A model generated the notes under the pieces. The model made no database searches and had not been told where the DNA came from. It saw only the letters and a program-made list of their open reading frames with translations. A program made the translations under genes and the position numbers. Below, piece by piece: positions 42,248 to 47,362 of a DNA stretch of 47,362 bases; within the stretch, counting starts at the first letter, position 1; each line of letters starts with the position of its first letter. The stretch comes from Verrucomicrobiaceae bacterium (lineage in GTDB: Bacteria; Verrucomicrobiota; Verrucomicrobiia; Verrucomicrobiales; Akkermansiaceae): positions 1 through 47,362 of the forward strand of contig JAIXPW010000071.1 in the NCBI GenBank assembly GCA_027485995.1. The letters are read 5' to 3'.

Positions 42248-45200
42248 ATGGCCGATTTTTTCATCCGTCGTCCGATCGTCGCGATGGTGATCTCCATCCT
42301 GATGGTGATCGTCGGAGGCTTCGTCCTGACCCGCCTGCCGGTGTCCGAGTATCCCGAGGTGAGTCCTCCGGTGATCAACGTGACCGGAAATTTCCGAGGC
42401 GCCGATGCCGAAGCCGTGGAGGCCTCGGTGGCCACCCCGATTGAGGCGCAGATCAACGGCGTCGAGGACATGCTTTACATGAAGTCGGTGAATGCCGCCG
42501 ACGGCTCGATGACGCTCACCGCGACCTTTGATCTCGGCACCAGCCCGAACCTCAACCAGGTCAACGTCCAGAACCGGGCGTCGCTGGCCTTTCCGCGCCT
42601 GCCGGAAGCCGTGACGCGTGATGGCGTGAGCGTGAAACGGTCGAGCCCCGACATCCTGATGATGATCGGCCTCGTGTCGCCGAAGGGAACCTACGACGCG
42701 GTCTTCCTCTCGAACTATGCCACGATCAACCTGATCGACGCGATCGCCCGTGTGAAGGGCGTGGGCGACGTCAAGAATTTCACCGCCCAGGACTATGCGA
42801 TGAGGCTATGGATCGACCCGGATCGACTGGCTTCCCGAGGTCTCACTCCGTCCGACATCATTGCAGCTGTTAGAGAGCAGAACGTCCAGGCGGCCGCCGG
42901 ATTGGTGGGCGCGGAGCCCGCGAAGAAGGGACAGGAGTTTCAATACAACGTCGTGGCCAGCGGACTGTTGAAGGACCCGAAGGAGTTCGAGGAGATCATT
43001 GTCCGCTCGAATCCCGACGGCTCGCAGGTGAAGGTGAAGGACGTCGCACGGATCGAGATGGGCGCTCAGACTTACAAGAGCACGGCTCGCGTTGGCGGCG
43101 CTCCGGCTGCGGCGCTGGGCATTTACCTGGCTCCCGGGGCCAACGCCCTTTCCACGGCGGATGCGATCAAGAAGGAGCTCGCCCTGATGGAGCAGCGTTT
43201 CCCTCCCGACATGCAGGCCCAGGTCACGCTCGATTCCACGCTGCCGATCAAGGCTTCGATGGAGTCGATCGTTCACACGCTGTTCGAGGCGGTGGTTCTG
43301 GTCATCATCGTCGTGTTCATTTTCCTCCAGAGTTTCCGCGCAACTCTGATTCCGATGCTGACCGTGCCGGTGGCCCTGCTGGGGACTTTCATGGTGTTCC
43401 CGCTGCTCGGGTTTTCAGTGAATACCCTGACGCTCTTCGGGCTCGTGCTGGCGATCGGCATCGTGGTCGATGACGCCATCGTCGTGGTCGAGGCGGTGAT
43501 GCATCATCTCGAGCATGGCGCGACTCCGGTTGAGGCAACCAAGAAGGCGATGAAGGAAGTGTCAGGACCGGTCATCGCGATCGCCCTGATCCTCTGCGCG
43601 GTCTTCGTGCCGGTGGCCTTCATGCCCGGACTGACCGGCACGCTCTATCAGCAGTTCGCCATCACCATCGCGGCCTCGGTCATCTTCTCCGCCATCAATG
43701 CCCTCACGCTGAGTCCGGCCCTCGCGGCGCTGCTGCTCCGTCCGCCGAAGCCCCAGAAGGGACCACTTGGCATGTTCTTCCGCGGATTCAACAAGGGCTT
43801 CGATGCCATCACCTCGGGATACACTGGAGTGGTTGGCTATCTGGTGCGGCGTTCGGCGCGCACCATGCTGCTGCTGGTGGCGGCCGTGGTCGGGATCGTG
43901 TTTCTTGGCAAGGCGGTTCCCGGTGGCTTTGTCCCGGACGAGGACAAGGGCTACTTCTTCATCTCGGCGGAGCTTCCGAATGCCGCTTCGATGCAGCGTT
44001 CCGAGGCTGTCGGGGCCAAGATCGAGCAGATCCTGGCAAAGACCGAGGGCATTGACGCCTACGTGAACATCTCCGGCTTCAGCATCATGAGCGGAGTCGC
44101 CTCGCCGAACTCGCTGACCTTCTTCGTGAGCCTGAAGGACTGGAAAGAGCGCACCACTCCGCAGACGCACGTCAAGGGCATCATCCGGAATCTAACAGGC
44201 CAGTTCATGCGGATCCCTGAAGCCCGGGCCCTCGCCTTCGGTCCGCCTTCCCTGCCCGGCTATGGAAGTGCTTCAGGCTTCACTTTCGAACTCCAGGATC
44301 GTGCCGGTGGATCGGTGCAGGAACTCGCGATGATGTCGGAGAAGTTCTTCATGGAAGCTTCAAAGCGGCCTGAATTGACACGCCTTTATACCGGCTTTCG
44401 ACCCTCGGTGCCACAGATCAAGGTCGATCTGGATCGGGAAAAATGTCGCAAGCTCGGGGTCAACGTCAGCGACGTCTTCAACACCCTCCAAGCCTATCTT
44501 GGCGGTGCCTATGTGAACGACTTCAACCGCTTCGGCCGTGTTTACCGGGTCTTCCTGCAGGCCGAACCCCAGTTCACCAGCAAGCCCGAGGACATCCGGA
44601 AATTCAACGTCCGCAACAAAGATGGACTGATGGTGCCGCTCGACACGCTCGTGAATGTCTCCGCGACGGGCGGTCCAGCCTTCACCACCCGCTACAACCT
44701 GTTCCGCACGACCGAGATCACCGGCGCACCGGCTCCCGGATACAGTTCGGCGCAGGCGGTGGCGGCCATGGAAGAAGTGGCGAAGCAGGTGCTTCCCTCC
44801 AACTTCGGCTATGAGTGGACCGGGCTGACCTATCAGGAGAAGAAGGCCGAGGGTCAGGCGGTGTTCATTTTCGGACTCGCGATCGTGTTCGTCTTCCTCC
44901 TCCTGGCGGCGCAGTATGAAAGCTGGTCGCTGCCCTTCAGCGTGCTGTTGGCGACCCCTCTTGTGGTCCTGGGCACCTACCTTGGCCTGCTGATGCGTGG
45001 CTTCGAAAACAACGTCTATGCCCAGATCGGCATCATCATGCTGATCGGTCTCGCGGCCAAGAACGCCATCCTGATCGTCGAGTTCGCGAAGATGGAGTTC
45101 GACAACGGCAAGCCCTTCATCGAGGCCGCCATCCTCGGCGCCAAGCTCCGGCTCCGTCCGATCCTGATGACCTCCTTCGCCTTCATCCTCGGTGCCGTCC

Positions 45201-45421
45201 CGCTGGCCATCGCTGCGGGATCAGGTGCCGAATCGCGAAAGGTCATGGGCACCGCTGTGGTCTTCGGGATGGGCATTGCCACCCTCATCGGAGTCTTCAT
45301 CATTCCGGCCTGCTATGTCTTCGTGATGAGGCTGAACGGATCGGGAAAGAAGAAACCGACCGACGATCAAGCCCCTGAACCTGCTGATCTGCCGCAGGGT
45401 GAGACCCCGGCCCACGGATGA
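42248..45421 (+). CDS. RND multidrug efflux permease (AcrB/HAE1 type)
   Basis: This is a proton-driven pump of the inner membrane that captures substrates from the periplasm. The 1057 residues and the N-terminus (MADFFIRRPIVAMVISILMV) are typical. The proton-relay aspartates are in GIVVDDAIVVVEAV near 407-408 and the lysine in GLAAKNAILIVEFAK near 939. The large periplasmic loops are present with the usual SPDILMMIG and YEWTGLTYQE sequences. Motif-level similarity is to HAE1 drug exporters; substrates cannot be read. Two octamers occur: 42867 (forcing AGA in AAVREQN) and 44191 (L-T-G). It is the middle gene of a three-gene operon. Confidence 0.96.
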   Translation: MADFFIRRPIVAMVISILMVIVGGFVLTRLPVSEYPEVSPPVINVTGNFRGADAEAVEASVATPIEAQINGVEDMLYMKSVNAADGSMTLTATFDLGTSPNLNQVNVQNRASLAFPRLPEAVTRDGVSVKRSSPDILMMIGLVSPKGTYDAVFLSNYATINLIDAIARVKGVGDVKNFTAQDYAMRLWIDPDRLASRGLTPSDIIAAVREQNVQAAAGLVGAEPAKKGQEFQYNVVASGLLKDPKEFEEIIVRSNPDGSQVKVKDVARIEMGAQTYKSTARVGGAPAAALGIYLAPGANALSTADAIKKELALMEQRFPPDMQAQVTLDSTLPIKASMESIVHTLFEAVVLVIIVVFIFLQSFRATLIPMLTVPVALLGTFMVFPLLGFSVNTLTLFGLVLAIGIVVDDAIVVVEAVMHHLEHGATPVEATKKAMKEVSGPVIAIALILCAVFVPVAFMPGLTGTLYQQFAITIAASVIFSAINALTLSPALAALLLRPPKPQKGPLGMFFRGFNKGFDAITSGYTGVVGYLVRRSARTMLLLVAAVVGIVFLGKAVPGGFVPDEDKGYFFISAELPNAASMQRSEAVGAKIEQILAKTEGIDAYVNISGFSIMSGVASPNSLTFFVSLKDWKERTTPQTHVKGIIRNLTGQFMRIPEARALAFGPPSLPGYGSASGFTFELQDRAGGSVQELAMMSEKFFMEASKRPELTRLYTGFRPSVPQIKVDLDREKCRKLGVNVSDVFNTLQAYLGGAYVNDFNRFGRVYRVFLQAEPQFTSKPEDIRKFNVRNKDGLMVPLDTLVNVSATGGPAFTTRYNLFRTTEITGAPAPGYSSAQAVAAMEEVAKQVLPSNFGYEWTGLTYQEKKAEGQAVFIFGLAIVFVFLLLAAQYESWSLPFSVLLATPLVVLGTYLGLLMRGFENNVYAQIGIIMLIGLAAKNAILIVEFAKMEFDNGKPFIEAAILGAKLRLRPILMTSFAFILGAVPLAIAAGSGAESRKVMGTAVVFGMGIATLIGVFIIPACYVFVMRLNGSGKKKPTDDQAPEPADLPQGETPAHG
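42867..42874 (-). repeat. TCTAACAG octamer
   Basis: Exact copy antisense to the efflux permease gene; forces GTT AGA (V-R). Confidence 0.9.
44191..44198 (+). repeat. TCTAACAG octamer
   Basis: Exact copy in the efflux permease gene, read N-L-T-G. Confidence 0.9.
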
Positions 45422-45440
45422 ACGACCACGACCGCTTTTC

Positions 45441-46871
45441 ATGAACTCCATTTCCCTCAAAGCCGGCCTTGTTTCCCTGCTCCTGCTGCCCGGTTGCATG
45501 GTCGGCCCCGACTACTCGCGCCCCAGCACCGGAGCCAACTCGTTCTTTCGCTTCGGAGGCTCCTCGGGCTCCAGCTCGAAGACCTTCGGTGATCTCGACT
45601 GGCGTTCGGTCTATCGCGATCCTGCCCTTCGCGATCTGATCGAGGAAGGCCTTGCCAACAATCAGGACCGCAAGGCTGCCGCCGCGAGGGTGATTCAGGC
45701 TCAGGCGAACCTGGCCTCGGTCCGTTCGAGATTGGTTCCGAGCATTGGAGTCGGATACGGCGGCGAGTTGGGAGACGTGACCAACAAGATCAATCCCGCG
45801 CTTTCCGGTGACTACGAGTCGCATGGAGCCGCGCTCACGATGTTCGACTACGAGGTGGATTTCTGGGGAAAGATCCGTCGTTCGAATGAAGCGGCAAAGG
45901 CTCAGTTGCTCGCTTCGGAGGAAGGCGAACGCCTGGTGCAACAGGGACTCATCGCGGGCATCGCCACCGCCTATCTGACCCTCCGCGAGCAGGATGAGGA
46001 GCTGGCGATTTCCAAGCGCACACTGAAAGCACGCCAGGAGTCACAGTCGCTCATCAGCGCGCGGGAGAAGGGCGGCCAGAGTGCCCTTCCCGACGTGAAG
46101 CAGGCGGACGTCCTCGTCGCGGAGGCGGATGCCGCGATCCGACAGATTGAAAAGCAGATCGCGCAGTTGGAGAACCAGTTGAGCGCCCTGTGTGGTCGTG
46201 CTCCGAGCGCGATTCGCCGGGGGCGCGCCATCAGTGATCAGGGCATCGTCGTCAGCGCTCCGGCCGGGCTTCAGGCGGGACTGCTCGCGCGACGTCCCGA
46301 TGTCCGACTTTCCGAGCAGCTGCTTGTTGCAGCCAATGCCCGCATCGGAGTGGCCCAGGCCGAGCTGCTTCCAAGGATTTCTCTAACAGCATCTGCGGGT
46401 CTCAGCAGCAACGACTTCGCGGATCTGGTGAAGGACCCGAATCGCTATTGGAAGATCGGTCCCACCGTGAGCCTGCCCTTGTTTACCGGTGGCCGGCTGC
46501 GGGCGGGTGTCGTCGGGACTCAGGCGGCGCGGGACGAGGCAGAGGCCGACTATCGGGGCACGGTTCTCCAGGCCATGCGTGAGGTTTCCGACTCCCTGGT
46601 TTCCTGCAGCAAGAACGCAGGGATCCGCGAGGCCACCGGCCGGGTGGTCGACGCCCGAACCGTGGCACTCGACCTGATCCAGGAAACCTTCGTGAACGGA
46701 GCAACCAGCTACCTCGATGTCCTCTACAACGACCAGCAGTTGTTTGCTGCAGAGCTCCGTCACGCTCGGGCACGCCTCGACGAGGTCACAGCCGTGGTCG
46801 ATCTCTACCGCGCGCTTGGCGGTGGCTGGGACAAATCCAGCGTTCCGGGCCCGATCGATCCGACAAAGTGA
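45441..46871 (+). CDS. Outer-membrane efflux lipoprotein (NodT/OprM type)
   Basis: This TolC-like channel completes the tripartite pump. The lipoprotein signal ends in LLLLPGC with C19, followed by MVGPDYSRP, the family signature (CxxGPDYxxP). That fixes the start at the ATG at 45441, 19 bases after the permease stop. Two helical repeats follow, each with the expected coiled-coil tracts: LTLREQDEELAISKRTLKAR in the first and RRPDVRLSEQLLVAANARIG near the middle. The 476 residues are normal for the family. An octamer at 46382 is read L-T-A. Confidence 0.94.
   Translation: MNSISLKAGLVSLLLLPGCMVGPDYSRPSTGANSFFRFGGSSGSSSKTFGDLDWRSVYRDPALRDLIEEGLANNQDRKAAAARVIQAQANLASVRSRLVPSIGVGYGGELGDVTNKINPALSGDYESHGAALTMFDYEVDFWGKIRRSNEAAKAQLLASEEGERLVQQGLIAGIATAYLTLREQDEELAISKRTLKARQESQSLISAREKGGQSALPDVKQADVLVAEADAAIRQIEKQIAQLENQLSALCGRAPSAIRRGRAISDQGIVVSAPAGLQAGLLARRPDVRLSEQLLVAANARIGVAQAELLPRISLTASAGLSSNDFADLVKDPNRYWKIGPTVSLPLFTGGRLRAGVVGTQAARDEAEADYRGTVLQAMREVSDSLVSCSKNAGIREATGRVVDARTVALDLIQETFVNGATSYLDVLYNDQQLFAAELRHARARLDEVTAVVDLYRALGGGWDKSSVPGPIDPTK
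46382..46389 (+). repeat. TCTAACAG octamer
   Basis: Exact copy in the outer-membrane factor gene, read S-L-T-A. Confidence 0.9.
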
Positions 46872-47362
46872 GATCTGGAGGGGGGGAACAGCACCTTACG
46901 AGGCGAGAAGGTCTTTGCTAGTGCTTTCAATGTGAGCCCAGCCCTTGAAAGACCGTTCGCACTGGCCCCAAGCCGAACTGGCCTCGTTCGATGAGGTTCG
47001 GGCCTATCGAATCAATCAGTGGCAAGAAGCTGGCTGTGCCGCACGGCTGTCTGCAGCTTGGGAGCTTGTGACGGACTATTGGATTGGAATGAAAGGCATG
47101 AATCCCGATGAACTCCGACTTCAGAAGTCGGTGACGAAGGTGACGAGGATGTGAGAAGGGCATGCTCGTCACAATGACCGGGCATAGATCCTGCTTGGCA
47201 GTTGGGCGGTCCTGCGGTTCATTGCCCGCCCGAGACGGGAAGACGCTTCTTCGCTTCGGGATGGCGGCTCCCCTGCCCGCCTCAAGTTGCTGATTTTGAA
47301 TGCCTCAATGAATTCGTTCTACCACCCGAGCACGCCGCTGGTTCCAGGTTCCCTTCACCAGC
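46872..47362. other. Sparse region at the right window edge
   Basis: Apart from the weak small gene at 46945-47154 I see no gene. There is no convincing terminator straight after the efflux operon. The last ~200 bases show no long open frame and no recognisable repeat; the neighbouring gene may start beyond the window. Confidence 0.5.
46945..47154 (+). CDS. Possible small protein of unknown function (69 aa)
   Basis: The frame opens at a TTG (46945) and encodes a tryptophan-rich, mostly helical peptide with RINQWQEAGCAARLSAAWEL and a C-terminal PDELRLQKSVTKVTRM. The pattern AAWELxxxYW...G..PDELRLQ+SV looks like a conserved short protein rather than noise, and it reminds me of small partner proteins found next to nucleotidyltransferase genes, but I cannot name it. 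No membrane segment or signal is seen. An overlapping minus-strand frame (46927-47172) is less protein-like. An earlier in-frame start is possible. Confidence 0.35.
   Translation: MKDRSHWPQAELASFDEVRAYRINQWQEAGCAARLSAAWELVTDYWIGMKGMNPDELRLQKSVTKVTRM

Noticed and set aside
69..46389. KOPS-, Chi- or replication-polarity role for TCTAACAG
   Set aside because: Copies are split 10 to 7 between strands with alternating orientation, whereas such sites are strongly strand-biased.

Overview
This is a GC-rich bacterial window from a Gram-negative organism, most likely Verrucomicrobiota (Verrucomicrobiales-like). The assignment is an inference. It rests on a giant secreted PD40/FG-GAP protein ending in a DxDGDG-plus-NIQEYALNGDP module, a sulfatase next to a LamG-like secreted protein, an agarase-like glycoside hydrolase, an RND pump whose adaptor and outer-membrane factor are lipoproteins, and a mreBCD-mrdA operon. 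I see no rRNA, tRNA, CRISPR array or prophage.

Layout. 0-0.4 kb: tail of a probable REP-associated transposase. 0.6-7.9 kb (minus): a four-gene operon with a transglutaminase/DUF2126 amidoligase, a fused circularly permuted ATP-grasp/alpha-E protein, a second transglutaminase and, last, ruvC. 8.1-13.5 kb (minus): a 1795-residue secreted beta-propeller protein. 13.9-17.1 kb (minus): mfd, carrying an in-frame heptamer repeat. 17.2-20.9 kb (plus): a lipoprotein amidase, a 144-bp tandem duplication, a YkgJ-type cysteine-cluster protein, sdaA and a DUF1826-like gene. 20.9-23.2 kb: a LamG-like secreted protein divergent from a sulfatase. 23.2-30.5 kb (minus): parA, mreB, mreC, mreD, mrdA and an RNase E/G gene, ending at a strong terminator. 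30.6-34.8 kb (plus): an O-methyltransferase and a SWIM/SNF2 helicase. 34.8-38.5 kb: two small unknown genes and an agarase-like hydrolase, flanked by two inverted copies of a ~110-bp element. 38.6-40.9 kb: a secreted unknown, an alpha/beta hydrolase without a visible catalytic serine, and a DUF3592-like membrane protein. 41.1-46.9 kb (plus): a complete tripartite RND efflux operon.

The most striking signal is not a gene. The octamer TCTAACAG (or its complement CTGTTAGA) occurs exactly 17 times, where fewer than one occurrence would be expected by chance at this base composition. It lies mostly inside genes, on both strands, and forces rare CTA, TTA and AGA codons or overlaps stop codons. It behaves like a DNA-uptake-type genomic signature, but it is not one of the published uptake words I know (Neisseria GCCGTCTGAA, Pasteurellaceae AAGTGCGGT).

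How the genes work together: mreBCD, PBP2 and the amidase serve cell-wall growth and turnover. The amidoligase/transglutaminase operon probably makes or transfers a peptide tag. The sulfatase, LamG protein and agarase-like enzyme fit polysaccharide use. The last operon is a drug or metabolite exporter.
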